From Candidatus Methylomirabilota bacterium (lineage in GTDB: Bacteria; Methylomirabilota; Methylomirabilia; Methylomirabilales; 2-02-FULL-66-22): a stretch of 40,979 bases of DNA. Positions 14,627-23,469 of the stretch are shown here, in pieces. The position numbers and the translations under genes were made by a program. The notes below the pieces were generated by a model. It was not told the origin of the DNA. It did not search any database and saw nothing but the letters and a program-made list of their open reading frames with translations. Location: NCBI GenBank assembly GCA_026387775.1, contig JAPLLC010000113.1, forward strand, positions 1 to 40,979. The letters are read 5' to 3'. Each line of letters begins with the position of its first letter. Within the stretch, counting starts at the first letter, position 1.

Positions 14627-15571
14627 TCACTCCTTCCGCCCGCTCGGGAGGCGTTGGCATACCCACACGCCGATCAGGCAGAGCCCTCCGCCCATCAGTT
14701 GGAGCGGCGTCAGGCGATCGCCGAGCGTCAGCCACGCGATCAGGACGCCGAAAGGCGGGATCAGGTTCGAGAAGACGGCCGTGCGCCCCGCCCCCACTCG
14801 TTGAATCCCCTGGTTCCACCACAGGTAGGCGAGCAAGGTGTTTGCCACCACCAGATACGCCAATCCTCCCCAGGCCGCGATGGAAGTGTGGGCCAGGGCG
14901 ATCCACGGCCGCTCCAAGAGCGCCAAGGGGAGCAGCAGCACACCTCCGATTCCCATCCCGTAGGCCAGGATGGTCTCGGCGCTGTGCCGCTGCATGGCAA
15001 CCTTGCAGAGGTAGGAATAGATCCCCCAAGACAGCCCGGCCAAGAGGAAGAGAACGTCGCCCAGCAGCATCCCGAGCGGGCTTCCTCCGGCACCGGCGGA
15101 CGGGCGAACGACCAGGACCACGCCCAGCAGGCAGAGCAGGATCCCGCCGACCTGCCCCCGGCTGACCCGCTCCCCCGCCAGCCGTGCGGCGAGCAGCAAT
15201 GTCCAGACCGGGCTTGTGGTGGGGGCGATGATCGAGGCATGCGAGGCGGGCGCGAGCCCGAGCGCGAAGAAGAAGAACAGGTGATTGACCGAGGCCCCGA
15301 GGATTCCCAGGACGACGAGGAGGATCACATCCTGCCGCCCGATTGTCCGCCAGCCAGAGATCCGCCTGTGGGCCACCAGGAATAAGAGTAGCGATGCCAG
15401 ACCGAATCGCAGCATCCCCACCGTGATCGTGGGGATACCCTGGAGCGCGATTTTCCCCGCCACCGGCCCGGCGCCCCACAGGATAGTGGTCAGGAGAAGC
15501 AGCGCATACATCTGGCCGACCGAATGGGAGCCTGCCGGCTGTCTACTGTCGGTCACCATGGCTCCCGTCAC
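14627..15571 (-). CDS. EamA/DMT-family transporter
   Basis: 314 residues with ten predicted membrane helices in two tandem EamA repeats. The first repeat begins YALLLLTTILWGAGPVAGKIAL (about residues 22-43), and the second begins MLLGDVLFLLAGLSWGIYSYL. The repeats each contain the family's W-G pattern in helix 1. EamA carriers export or import metabolites across the inner membrane; substrate cannot be predicted. The start is uncertain: GTG 15571, ATG 15559 or GTG 15556 are all possible, with GGGAG upstream of the last. It precedes the selenoprotein gene on the same strand. Confidence 0.85.
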   Translation of the reverse strand: MTGAMVTDSRQPAGSHSVGQMYALLLLTTILWGAGPVAGKIALQGIPTITVGMLRFGLASLLLFLVAHRRISGWRTIGRQDVILLVVLGILGASVNHLFFFFALGLAPASHASIIAPTTSPVWTLLLAARLAGERVSRGQVGGILLCLLGVVLVVRPSAGAGGSPLGMLLGDVLFLLAGLSWGIYSYLCKVAMQRHSAETILAYGMGIGGVLLLPLALLERPWIALAHTSIAAWGGLAYLVVANTLLAYLWWNQGIQRVGAGRTAVFSNLIPPFGVLIAWLTLGDRLTPLQLMGGGLCLIGVWVCQRLPSGRKE

Positions 15572-15721
15572 GCATCGCGCAGTCCTCTCGTCTATGCAGG
15601 AGATCTATAAGGAGACAGTTGGTGCGGAGGCGCACGAGGAGAGACAGAGACACTTGGCGGAATGCTCCCCGCTGGGCTCCATCCCAGGCCCAGAGAGAGA
15701 CCGCACCGGAAGGGCGTCGCC

Positions 15722-15853
15722 CAGCAGGCTGCTCAAGAAGGTCCAGATGCAAGGCGGCGCGCGATGCGAGGTGCGAGGCGTACTTACGCGTACGCCGCAG
15801 CGCCGCGCGAGCGTGCCAACGCCGCAGATGGGCCTTCTTCAGCAGCCTGTTAG
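15722..15853 (-). repeat. Interspersed palindromic repeat, copy 2
   Basis: Outer arms CAGCAGGCTGCTCAAGAAGG (left) and CCTTCTTCAGCAGCCTGTTAG (right) pair with each other. The inner palindrome GGCGTAC-TTACGC-GTACGCC (15778-15797) keeps its stem although its loop differs from the other copies. The right end overlaps the TAA stop codon (15852-15850) of the LivG-LivF gene. Confidence 0.9.
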
Positions 15854-17505
15854 ATGCCCAGCAGTCGCTTGCGCAGATCGTAATCGTGGAGCAAGTCCTG
15901 GCTCGAACCGCTGTGCTCGATTGCTCCGTTGTTGATGACGTAGGCTCGATCGCCCAAGGCGAGCGCGAGATCGGCGTTCTGTTCCACCAAGAGGAGCGTC
16001 ATCGTTCCCCGGATCTCGGCCAGGGCCCTCCACACCCCTTCCACCACCGCCGGGGCGAGGCCCTCGAACGGCTCGTCCAGCAAGAGGAGCTGCGGGTTGC
16101 CCATCAGGGCGCGCGCGATGGCCAGCATCTGAAGCTCCCCTCCGCTGAGATGCTCGCCCCGCCGGCTCTTCAGTTGATCGAGATTCGGGAAGAGCTTGAA
16201 CACCGAATCCGCATCCCACCGCCCCGTGCTGTTCCGCCGGGCAATCAGGAGGTTCTCCATAACCGTCAGGTTGGGGAAGATCCGCCGGCCCTGCGGCACC
16301 AAGCCGATCCCCAGACGGCCCACCCTCTCCGGCGCCAAGCCTGCGATTTCGGTATCGCGGAACCGGATCGCGCCCTTCCGGGGAGGGGCGGTCCCGATGA
16401 TGCTGCTCAGCGTGGTGGTCTTGCCGGCGCCGTTTCGGCCGAGCAGGCAGACCACCTCCCCTTCCCGCACTTCCAGCGACACGTCGTGCAGGATGTGACT
16501 CTTCCCGTAGAAGGTGTTGATCCGCTCGACGGTGAGCAAGGGGGCGGTCGCCTGCGCCGCGGGCCGCTTCGCCTCGGAGACCTTGAGCCCGCCCAGGTAG
16601 GCCTCTTGAACCTGATGGTCTTTCTGGATCTCCGCCGGACTCCCCTCCGCGATCACCTTCCCCTGGTGCAGGACCGTGATCCGATCCGAGAGGGCCAGGA
16701 CCCGGTCGATATCGTGTTCGATCAGCACGATGGTCATGCGCTCGGCCAATCGCTGGATCAGGTCCGTCACCCGCACGCGCTCGCGAGGGGAAAGGCCCGC
16801 CAGCGGCTCGTCCAGCAGCAGGACCTCTGGGGCTGTGGCCAGGGCGATTCCGATCTCCAGGAGTCGCTGGTCGCCGTGGGACAGGCTGCTGGCAGCCACC
16901 TCTTCCTTGCCGGCAAGCCCCACGAGACCGATGATCCGCCGGGCCTCTTCGACCAGGTCGGCCAGTGCCTCCGCCCGGGACAGCATGTCGAAGCGATGCG
17001 GACTCCGCGCCTGGACGGCGATACGGACGTTTTCCAGAACCGTGAGTTCCTGGAAAATGCTGATGATCTGGAAAGATCGGGAGACCCCGCGGCCGACGAT
17101 CTGATCGGGGCTGAGCCCCGTGATCCGCTCGCCCTTGAACTGGACCTCTCCAGCGTCGCTCTCCAGGATGCCGAAGAGCACGTTGAAGAATGTCGTCTTC
17201 CCGGCCCCGTTCGGACCGATGATGGAATGGAGCTCGCCCTGACGGACGGTCAGATCCACCCCATCTACCGCGGCCAGGGCGCCGAACCGCTTCACCAGGC
17301 CCCGAGTCGTCAGGATCGGCTCGCCGATCGCGCGAGGTTTCACCGCGGCATGCTCTCCCCCGGGCTCCAGCCCGGTCCCGCTCGGGATCGGGACCGCTGA
17401 AGGATGCAGCGCCTCCGCCGCCTTCCTCCGAGGCCGCAACCGCCCCCACAGCGCCTGCGTCGCCCCTATGATCCCGTTCGGAGAGAAGAGGATGAAGGCG
17501 ATGAA
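15850..17505 (-). CDS. LivG-LivF fused ATPase (C-terminal part of a broken LivM-G-F protein)
   Basis: Two ABC ATPase domains in one chain. The first (LivG type) begins LTTRGLVKRFGALAAVDG and has GPNGAGKTT, a SLSHGDQRLLEI signature and LLLDEPLAGLSP. The second (LivF type) begins LTVERINTFYGKSHILHDVSL and has GRNGAGKTT, HLSGGELQMLAIARAL and LLLDEPFEGLAP. The domains power a branched-chain-amino-acid-type importer. The open frame continues upstream without a stop through FIAFILFSPNGIIG, which is the end of LivM, up to position 17505, so this piece was once fused to the permease. Alone, translation may start at TTG 17439 or at a GTG near 17345 that has GGAGAG upstream. The TAA stop touches repeat copy 2. 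Confidence 0.85.
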   Translation of the reverse strand, partial: FIAFILFSPNGIIGATQALWGRLRPRRKAAEALHPSAVPIPSGTGLEPGGEHAAVKPRAIGEPILTTRGLVKRFGALAAVDGVDLTVRQGELHSIIGPNGAGKTTFFNVLFGILESDAGEVQFKGERITGLSPDQIVGRGVSRSFQIISIFQELTVLENVRIAVQARSPHRFDMLSRAEALADLVEEARRIIGLVGLAGKEEVAASSLSHGDQRLLEIGIALATAPEVLLLDEPLAGLSPRERVRVTDLIQRLAERMTIVLIEHDIDRVLALSDRITVLHQGKVIAEGSPAEIQKDHQVQEAYLGGLKVSEAKRPAAQATAPLLTVERINTFYGKSHILHDVSLEVREGEVVCLLGRNGAGKTTTLSSIIGTAPPRKGAIRFRDTEIAGLAPERVGRLGIGLVPQGRRIFPNLTVMENLLIARRNSTGRWDADSVFKLFPNLDQLKSRRGEHLSGGELQMLAIARALMGNPQLLLLDEPFEGLAPAVVEGVWRALAEIRGTMTLLLVEQNADLALALGDRAYVINNGAIEHSGSSQDLLHDYDLRKRLLGI

Positions 17506-17506
17506 G

Positions 17507-18319
17507 CGGGCCGAAGAAGCTGCGCATTCCCCCGACCAGCGTCATGGCGACGATCTCGCCGGAGAAGGTCACGTGGAGCGTCTCCGGGTAGACGAAGTTC
17601 ATCAGGAAGGCATGCAGCGCCCCGGCCAGCCCCGCAAATCCGCACGAGATCGTGAAGGCGATCATCTTGTACCGCTTCGGGTCGTAGCCGACGCAGTTGG
17701 CGCGCCGCTCGTTCTCCCGGGTGGCCAGGAGCACCCGGCCGAAGGGCGAGCGCACCAGTCGCCAGATCAGGACGATGGCCACGCCGACGATCACCGCTAC
17801 CAGATAGTAATACGTCAGCGGCCGTGTCAGGTCGAGACCGGGCAGGGCCGAGCGCTCGATCCCGCCGATGCCGTTCTCGCCGCCCGTGACCGCCGTGGCG
17901 CGGTACACGATATAGAAGAACATCTGTGTGAAGGCGAGCGTGAGCAGCGAGAAGTAGACGCCGCGCTTCCGCATCAGAAGGAAGCCGACGACCGCCCCCA
18001 TCAGCACCGCGGCCGCCGTGCCGATCAGGATAGGAACCGCCATGCCCTTGATCAGGTGAGTGTAGGTCAAGGCGGCGCCGTAGGCCCCGACCCCGAAGAA
18101 GGCCCCATGGCCGAAGGAGAGCAGGCCGCCGTACCCCAGCAGAATATTGAACGACAGGGCCAGCAGGGAAAAGATCAGGATCTCCGTGGCGATGGAGTAC
18201 GTCGTCCCCAACCGGACGACGACAAACGGCAGCACGAGGAAGAATGCAAAGAGCGGAACCAGGGGGTGCCGCAGCAGCCCCACGGCGGGACTGTGTGATG
18301 TGACCTTTGGTGCGCTCAT
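17507..18319 (-). pseudogene. LivM permease domain interrupted by a deletion/frameshift at 17506
   Basis: From ATG 18319 (overlapping the LivH stop as ATGA, with GGGAG upstream) the frame encodes a LivM permease with FNILLGYGGLLSFGHGAFFG, VAVIVG and FSGEIVAMTLVGGMRSFFGP. At 17507-17506 the frame changes: after FFGP the homologous sequence resumes one base out of register at FIAFILFSPNG. Compared with the intact paralogue at 23466, about 28 codons (last transmembrane helix region, IIGAAVYVFFQDLLSSYTKH and following) minus one base are missing. In the unshifted frame translation continues as nonsense to 15839. Either the gene is broken or the assembly collapsed here. Confidence 0.8.
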
Positions 18320-19191
18320 TCGAACTTCTCCCATCGCTCACCCAGGAGGCCCCGGGGCCGGGTCAGGAGGACCACCGTCATCAGGATGTACATGGACGCC
18401 TGGGCGATGGGGGGCCAGAACAGGATGCTCAGGCTCACCACCTCGCCGACGAGAAGCCCGGCGATCACAACGCCCCAAAAACTCCCCAGCCCCCCGATGG
18501 TCACGACCACGAACGCCGCCGTTCCCACGTCTGTCCCCATGGCGGGCTGCACCCCCGCCACGGGCGCCATCAGGACCCCGGCGATCGCAGCCAGGGCCGA
18601 GCCCAGGCCGAACACGAAGGTGAAGATCGGCCGCAGGTTGATCCCCAGGATCCGGACCATCTCGCCGTCGCGGCTCCCCGCCCGGATGATCATGCCGTAG
18701 GGCGTCTTCTCCAGGAACAACCACAACCCCGCGATGATGGCTATGGCGCACAGGAGGATGAAGTGGCGGTATTTTGGATAGACGAAGGCCCCCAAGGGCA
18801 ACGCCCCGGTGAGTGCCTCCGGGATGTTATACGGGAGTCCGCTGGTCCCCCAGATGATCCGGACGAGCTGTTCCAGCACCATGGCCAGGCCGAAGGTGAC
18901 CAAGAGGCCCGCCGAGGGATCGGCGCGGTACAGCCGCCGCAGGAAGCCCACCTCGATGAGCATCCCCAGGGCCCCGACCAGCATCGGGGAGATGACGAGG
19001 GCGGGCCCGAACCCCAGGGAGTTCTTGAGGGAGACCGTCGCGTAGGCGCCCAGCGTGAACAGGATCCCATGGCAAAAATTGATGACGCCGATCATGCCGA
19101 AGATGAGGGACAGGCCGAGCGCCATGAGCACGTACAGCATGCCCATCACGAAGCCATTCGCCAGGTATTCCGTCAATGCGAGCCAGCTCAT
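18316..19191 (-). CDS. livH: Branched-chain amino-acid-type ABC permease, LivH
   Basis: 291 residues, eight or so membrane helices. LivH hallmarks include NGFVMGMLYVLMALGLSLIFGMIGVINFCHG (12-42), the cytoplasmic EAA-like region TPYGMIIRAGSRDGEMVRILGIN, and AFVVVTIGGLGSFWGVVIAGL. It forms the inner-membrane channel together with LivM. Its TGA overlaps the LivM ATG. A hairpin with T-run separates it from the binding-protein gene upstream, so it may be expressed less than that gene. It is highly similar to the paralogue at 22594-23469. Confidence 0.92.
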   Translation of the reverse strand: MSWLALTEYLANGFVMGMLYVLMALGLSLIFGMIGVINFCHGILFTLGAYATVSLKNSLGFGPALVISPMLVGALGMLIEVGFLRRLYRADPSAGLLVTFGLAMVLEQLVRIIWGTSGLPYNIPEALTGALPLGAFVYPKYRHFILLCAIAIIAGLWLFLEKTPYGMIIRAGSRDGEMVRILGINLRPIFTFVFGLGSALAAIAGVLMAPVAGVQPAMGTDVGTAAFVVVTIGGLGSFWGVVIAGLLVGEVVSLSILFWPPIAQASMYILMTVVLLTRPRGLLGERWEKFE

Positions 19192-19221
19192 GGATGGGAC
19201 TCCTCACACCCCAGTGGACGC

Positions 19222-19255
19222 AAAAAGGGAGCCGGGCCGCTCCTGGCGGCCCGGC
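19222..19255 (-). terminator. Intra-operon terminator/attenuator between SBP and livH (left operon)
   Basis: A perfect 10-base-pair GC stem (19231-19240 with 19246-19255) is followed on the minus strand by CTCCC and TTTTT (19226-19222). It stands 13 bases after the binding-protein stop and about 30 before livH, where partial termination would give excess binding protein over permease. Confidence 0.7.
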
Positions 19256-19267
19256 CCCGGAAACCTC

Positions 19268-20548
19268 TTAGTCAGGCGGCTCCATCTTGCAGAGACTCTC
19301 CGCCCGCGGGATGGCGATCGCCTCCGCAGACTGCCCCTGCGCCGGCACCTCGGCGATGACCTCGAAGATGTCCCACTTGTCCTTCGTCTCGCTTTTCGTC
19401 TTGGTGCGCACCGTATACATAGGCATGATGAGCTGGTGATCCCACTCGCGGAAATAGAGCGTGCGCCCCTTCATCGACTCGAACTGATGGCCCTCCATGC
19501 CCTTCACGAGAGCCTTGCTGTCGGTGCTGTTGACCTTCTTGATGACTTCGCCCAGCGCCTTGATGGCCGTGTAGTCGCCCCACCCCTGGTTCTCCGGCGG
19601 GTCTCCGGCGATCTTCTTGAATTTGGCCACGAACTCCGAAACACCCGGGTACTTCAATTCGTGCCACCAGAGCAGGGGGAAGTGGCCCGTCAAGGATTCC
19701 ACCCCGACCGGCCATACCAATGCGGTGTCGACCAATCCACCGGCGACCTGCATCTCCAGGCCGAACTCCTTGAACTGTTTCAGGAAGTTCGTCTGGTCGG
19801 TGCCGGCGAGATTCTGGAAGACGAGGTCCGGCTTCGCCGCCTTGACCTTCAAGAGATAGGAGCTGAAGTCGGCAGTCCCGGTGGGAATCAGCTCGCTTCC
19901 CACCTGCTCTCGCCCGGCCTTCTGCAGGAGCTTCTGGGACACCTTGAGCAGGTCGTGGCCGAACGCGTAATCGGACGTCAGGAAGTACCAGCGCTTCAGG
20001 TTCGGCTGCTGGAGGAGCCACGTTGCGACGGCGCTGACGTACTGGGTGTTGCTCCCTTCCGTGCAGAACACATAGCGGTGGCATCTGGCGCCGCGAATCT
20101 CGTCCGAGTTCGCGCCCGTATTGATGAACAACGTCTTTGCCCGCTGAGCCTCATCGCCCACGACCAACGCAGAGGCGCTGCTCACAGTGCCGGTGATGGC
20201 CACGACCTTGTCCTTCTCGATGAGTTTGCGTGCCTTCTGCGCGGCCACACCCGGGTTTGCCTCGTCCTCCACGATCAACTGGATCTTCCGGCCGAGAACA
20301 CCGCCCTTCTCATTGATCTCCTCTGCGGCGATCTTGGCGCCCGTGGCTCCATACATCCCCATGGTCGCAAGGAATCCTGTCTGCGGGACGATCTGCCCGA
20401 TCCGGATCGGCTCCTGCGCGTGGACGATAGCCGGTCCGATCCACGGTCGGACACCCTCCAGCGTCGCCGCGCCGCCAATCACCCCCACGGTCTTGAGAAA
20501 ACCGCGGCGGGACACACTCACCCGCTTCTCCTTCGCACGTCCCTTCAT
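19268..20548 (-). CDS. Tat-exported LivJ-type binding protein (left operon)
   Basis: 426 residues from ATG 20548 (AGGAGG 6-7 bases upstream; an ATG two codons earlier is too close). The N-terminus has a twin-arginine signal, SRRGFLKTVG, followed by a weakly hydrophobic stretch and AHA-type cleavage (IVHAQ), so the folded protein is exported by Tat. The mature part has IRIGQIVPQTGFLATMGMYG, AAEEINEKGGVLGRK and DEANPGVAAQKARKLIEKDKV. It ends in a Cys-containing ESLCKMEPPD. It is clearly a paralogue of the protein at 21267-22514 and captures an unknown small organic compound for the LivH/M/G/F importer. Confidence 0.92.
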   Translation of the reverse strand: MKGRAKEKRVSVSRRGFLKTVGVIGGAATLEGVRPWIGPAIVHAQEPIRIGQIVPQTGFLATMGMYGATGAKIAAEEINEKGGVLGRKIQLIVEDEANPGVAAQKARKLIEKDKVVAITGTVSSASALVVGDEAQRAKTLFINTGANSDEIRGARCHRYVFCTEGSNTQYVSAVATWLLQQPNLKRWYFLTSDYAFGHDLLKVSQKLLQKAGREQVGSELIPTGTADFSSYLLKVKAAKPDLVFQNLAGTDQTNFLKQFKEFGLEMQVAGGLVDTALVWPVGVESLTGHFPLLWWHELKYPGVSEFVAKFKKIAGDPPENQGWGDYTAIKALGEVIKKVNSTDSKALVKGMEGHQFESMKGRTLYFREWDHQLIMPMYTVRTKTKSETKDKWDIFEVIAEVPAQGQSAEAIAIPRAESLCKMEPPD

Positions 20549-20876
20549 GGTCATCCTCCTTCATTGATGCCAACGATCCTTTGGGTCGTACGTCGACTTC
20601 CCCACGGGTTGCCCCAGCGACCTACCGTCGCCGCTCCACCTCCCTTCCTCTCTCTGTCTCCTGGTCGGTGTCCATCGCGCGCATCCTAGCCGAAACAGGA
20701 CGCGACCTCAACTCGCAACCCTCCCATTCTGAATCCGGAAGCCGCTACACGATCCGGGATGCGAACCGTCCTGGCGCGCCGGCACTCTCCTGCCAGAGAA
20801 GGCCATGCGAGGGGGCAGAACACACCAACAGAGGTAACGGCAACGACCGGAGTTCAATACCACGTGCACACCATCC

Positions 20877-20906
20877 TTGACAAGCCCCCCCGCTCTCCGG
20901 TATAGG
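20877..20906 (+). promoter_or_regulatory. Sigma-70 promoter for the right-hand Liv operon
   Basis: TTGACA (20877-20882), 18 bases, TATAGG (20901-20906). The -35 is perfect and the -10 matches at 4 of 6 positions. It is 360 bases from the binding-protein start codon, predicting a leader of about 350 bases. Confidence 0.55.
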
Positions 20907-21180
20907 GACCCTAGCAAGGCCGCTATTTCTGACCGGTTGAGATCCGAGAGGATATGAGATACCTCTCCTGACCCCTGGAAGGCGGAGGACTCCAACGCCC
21001 ACCGTCGTGTCCCTGCCCCTTCCGAGCCGCCGGTGGAGTTTCCGGTCGACTGCATTTGTCGGACAGCACCTTGCACATTCCAGCGGTCCCGGCCGTTCGA
21101 TACGCCTGCGGACCCCCTGTACGATTGTGCCATTCGAAAACGGCCCGGTATCCAGCACGTCATCGTCTCCCCGTGAAATC

Positions 21181-21199
21181 AAAGGAGGTGATGGACTGA
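21181..21199 (+). promoter_or_regulatory. Isolated strong Shine-Dalgarno with a two-codon frame
   Basis: AAAGGAGGTGAT (21181-21192) is complementary to 12 consecutive bases of the usual 16S rRNA 3' end. An ATG GAC TGA frame starts at 21191, too close to the core for normal initiation. It is 68 bases upstream of the real start (ATG 21267, AAAAGGAG 7 bases before). Confidence 0.45.
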
Positions 21200-21266
21200 A
21201 GGACGCAGGGAACACCGACCGACCCACGAACATCAGGCCTGTCTAGCGGACAAAAGGAGTGTACCC

Positions 21267-22514
21267 ATGAAAAAGGGCGTAACCCGAAGAGGTTTTCTGA
21301 AGGCGGCTGCCACCACCGCGGCGGCGGCGGGCACGATTGAGATCTTCGCACCGGCCATCCTCAGGGCACAGCAGCAGCCGATCAAGATTGGACACCTCGT
21401 CCCCCTGACCGGCTTCCTCTCCCCGATGGGCGACTACGCGTCCAAAGCCGGCAAGCTGGCGGTCGAGGAGATCAACGCGGCCGGCGGCGTGCTCGGCCGA
21501 AAGCTGGAGACGATCGTCGACGACGAGACGAACCCGGGCGTGGGCGTGCAGAAAGCCACCAAGATGATCCAGCAGGACAAGGTGGACTTCCTTCTCGGCA
21601 CCGTGAGTAGCGCCGTGGCGCTGGCGATCATGGACGTGGCCGAGCGCTACCAGAAGATCTTCTTCAACACGGGATCCAACTCGGACGAGATCCGCGGGGC
21701 CAAGTGCAACTACTACACCTTCTGCACCGAGGCCTCGAATACCCAGTACGTGAAGACGATCGGCCGCTATCTGATCAAGAACAAGAACTATAAGAGCTTC
21801 TACATCCTCACCTCCGACTACGCCTTCGGCCACGATCTCACTCGCGTCACCCGGCGCCTCTTGGGCGAGCTGGGCGGCAAGGAGATCGGCCACGATCTGG
21901 TGCCCACCGGCACGGCGGATTACAGCTCCTTCATCCTCAAGATCCGGAACGCGAAGCCTGAGTGCATCATCGTCAACGTGGCCGGGGCCGACCAGACCAC
22001 ATTCCTTAAGCAGTACAGCGAGTTCGGCCTGAAGATCGACGTGGCCGGCGGCGTGACGGATACCGTGCTCATGTGGAATGCCGGGAAGGAGACGGCCCAG
22101 GGCGTTTGGACCGTCATCTGGTGGGGCGATCTCGACAACGCGTGGACCAAGAACTTCGTGTCGAAGTACCGGGCGAAGTACGGCTTGCCCCCCGAGAATC
22201 AGGCCTGGGGCGACTACACCAGCCTGAAGGTCCTGGCGGAGGCCATCAAGATGGCCGGCACGACCGAAAGCAAGAAGGTGGTGGAGGCCCTGGAGAAGAT
22301 CAAGTTCGACGGCGGCAAGGGCCGTGAGCTGTACTACCGCACCTACGACCACCAGCTCATGCAGCCGATGTACGTGGTCGATATCAAGAAGACCGGCAAC
22401 AAGGACCAGTGGGACATCTTCAACGTCATCGCCGAGGTTCCAGGCAAGGACGAGAGCATGGAGAGCATCGCCCCGACGAAGGAAGAGAATCCCTGCAACA
22501 TGAAGCGCGGCTGA
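21267..22514 (+). CDS. Tat-exported LivJ-type binding protein (right operon)
   Basis: 415 residues. A Tat signal (TRRGFLKAAATTAAAAGTIE) precedes the mature start QQPIKIGHLVPLTGFLSPMG. The Peripla_BP_6 fold is shown by AVEEINAAGGVLGRKLETIVDDETNPGV (split here for length: AVEEINAAGGVLGRK and DDETNPGVG), NTGSNSDEIRGAKC and SDYAFGHDL. The C-terminus reads EENPCNMKRG, paralleling ESLCKM in the left paralogue. Sequence runs such as GTVSSA, NSDEIRGA and SNTQYV are identical or nearly so in the two proteins, which argues for duplication. It is the first gene of a transporter operon with livH and the LivM-G-F fusion. Confidence 0.93.
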   Translation: MKKGVTRRGFLKAAATTAAAAGTIEIFAPAILRAQQQPIKIGHLVPLTGFLSPMGDYASKAGKLAVEEINAAGGVLGRKLETIVDDETNPGVGVQKATKMIQQDKVDFLLGTVSSAVALAIMDVAERYQKIFFNTGSNSDEIRGAKCNYYTFCTEASNTQYVKTIGRYLIKNKNYKSFYILTSDYAFGHDLTRVTRRLLGELGGKEIGHDLVPTGTADYSSFILKIRNAKPECIIVNVAGADQTTFLKQYSEFGLKIDVAGGVTDTVLMWNAGKETAQGVWTVIWWGDLDNAWTKNFVSKYRAKYGLPPENQAWGDYTSLKVLAEAIKMAGTTESKKVVEALEKIKFDGGKGRELYYRTYDHQLMQPMYVVDIKKTGNKDQWDIFNVIAEVPGKDESMESIAPTKEENPCNMKRG

Positions 22515-22526
22515 TCACTCTGACGG

Positions 22527-22569
22527 CTCCCGCCCCCTTCGGTTTCCGAGGGGGGCGGGAGTATTTTTG
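22527..22569 (+). terminator. Intra-operon terminator/attenuator between SBP and livH (right operon)
   Basis: A 16-base-pair stem with one wobble pair (22527-22542 with 22546-22561) and a TTT loop, followed by TATTTTT. It starts 13 bases after the binding-protein stop, the same place as in the left operon. Confidence 0.8.
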
Positions 22570-22593
22570 GAATCCGATCCCGCGAGGGAGCTT

Positions 22594-23469
22594 ATGGACC
22601 TTACGACGTTTCTCCAATTCTTCATCAACGGTATCGTGCTGGGGGCGATTTACGTCCTTCTCGCCATTGGCCTGTCGATCATCTTCGGGATGATCGGCAT
22701 CGTGAACTTGACCCACGGCATCCTCTATATGCTGGGGGCCTACGCCACGGTGACCCTGACTCCCTACGTCGGGTTCTTTCCGAGCCTGATCGTCTCCCCG
22801 TTGCTCGTCGCCCTGTTCGGCATGGCGGTCGAGGCGGCCTTCCTGCGCAGGATCTACAAGGGCGATCCGGCGCTCGGCCTCTTGTTCACGTTCGGTCTGG
22901 CGATGTTCCTGGAGCAGATGGTCCGGGCGATCTGGGGCACCCTGGGAATCCCGTTCCAGATCCCCGAAGCCTTGCGGGGGGCCATCGCCATCGGGCCCAT
23001 CATCTACTCGAAATACCGCTACTTCGTCGGGCTGTGCGCCATTGCGTCCCTCGGCAGCCTCTGGTTCTTCCTGGAGAAGACCCGCTACGGCACGATCATC
23101 CGGGCCGGCAGCCGCGACCCCGACATGGTTCGCATGCTCGGGATCAGCTTGAAGCCCGTCTTCACCGCCGTGTTCGGCCTGGGGGTCGCGCTCGCGGCCA
23201 TCTCGGGTGTGCTGGCGTCCCCGCTGGCGGGGGTGGAGCCGTCCATGGGCGTCAACACGGGCACTTTTGCCTTCGTGGTCGTGGTCATCGGCGGGTTGGG
23301 AAGCTTCTGGGGCTCGGTCATCGCCGGTCTGATGGTCGGTGAGGTGGAAAGCTTCTGCATCTTCTTCTGGCCCCCGATGGCCGACGCGTCGAAGTTCGCC
23401 CTCATGATCACGGTCCTCTTGCTCCGGCCCCGCGGGCTGCTCGGGCGGCGATGGGAGAGATTCGAATGA
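22594..23469 (+). CDS. livH: Branched-chain amino-acid-type ABC permease, LivH (right operon)
   Basis: 291 residues from ATG 22594 (GAGGGAG just upstream); the frame is open for nine more codons without a ribosome site. It has FFINGIVLGAIYVLLAIGLS, IIFGMIGIVNLTHGILYMLG, TRYGTIIRAGSRDPDMVRML and AFVVVVIGGLGSFWGSVIAGL, as in LivH permeases. Its TGA overlaps the ATG of the LivM-G-F gene (ATGA). It shares the same length and most motifs with the left operon's livH. Confidence 0.92.
   Translation: MDLTTFLQFFINGIVLGAIYVLLAIGLSIIFGMIGIVNLTHGILYMLGAYATVTLTPYVGFFPSLIVSPLLVALFGMAVEAAFLRRIYKGDPALGLLFTFGLAMFLEQMVRAIWGTLGIPFQIPEALRGAIAIGPIIYSKYRYFVGLCAIASLGSLWFFLEKTRYGTIIRAGSRDPDMVRMLGISLKPVFTAVFGLGVALAAISGVLASPLAGVEPSMGVNTGTFAFVVVVIGGLGSFWGSVIAGLMVGEVESFCIFFWPPMADASKFALMITVLLLRPRGLLGRRWERFE

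Larger units (their letters stand above)
20549..21266. other. 718-base divergent regulatory region between two Liv-type operons
   Basis: No gene is supported; open frames here lack ribosome sites and family motifs. It contains a good plus-strand promoter (20877-20906), a hairpin at 20951-20972 (GAGAGG/CCTCTC), a stem GGCCGTT/AACGGCC (21091-21145) and an isolated, near-perfect Shine-Dalgarno sequence (21181-21192). No obvious minus-strand promoter for the left operon was found. Confidence 0.5.

Noticed and set aside
15619..17400. 593-codon plus-strand frame opposite the LivG-LivF ATPases
   Set aside because: Antisense shadow of clear ABC ATPase motifs; no start signal and no family similarity. 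The same applies to 23667-25298 on the minus strand.
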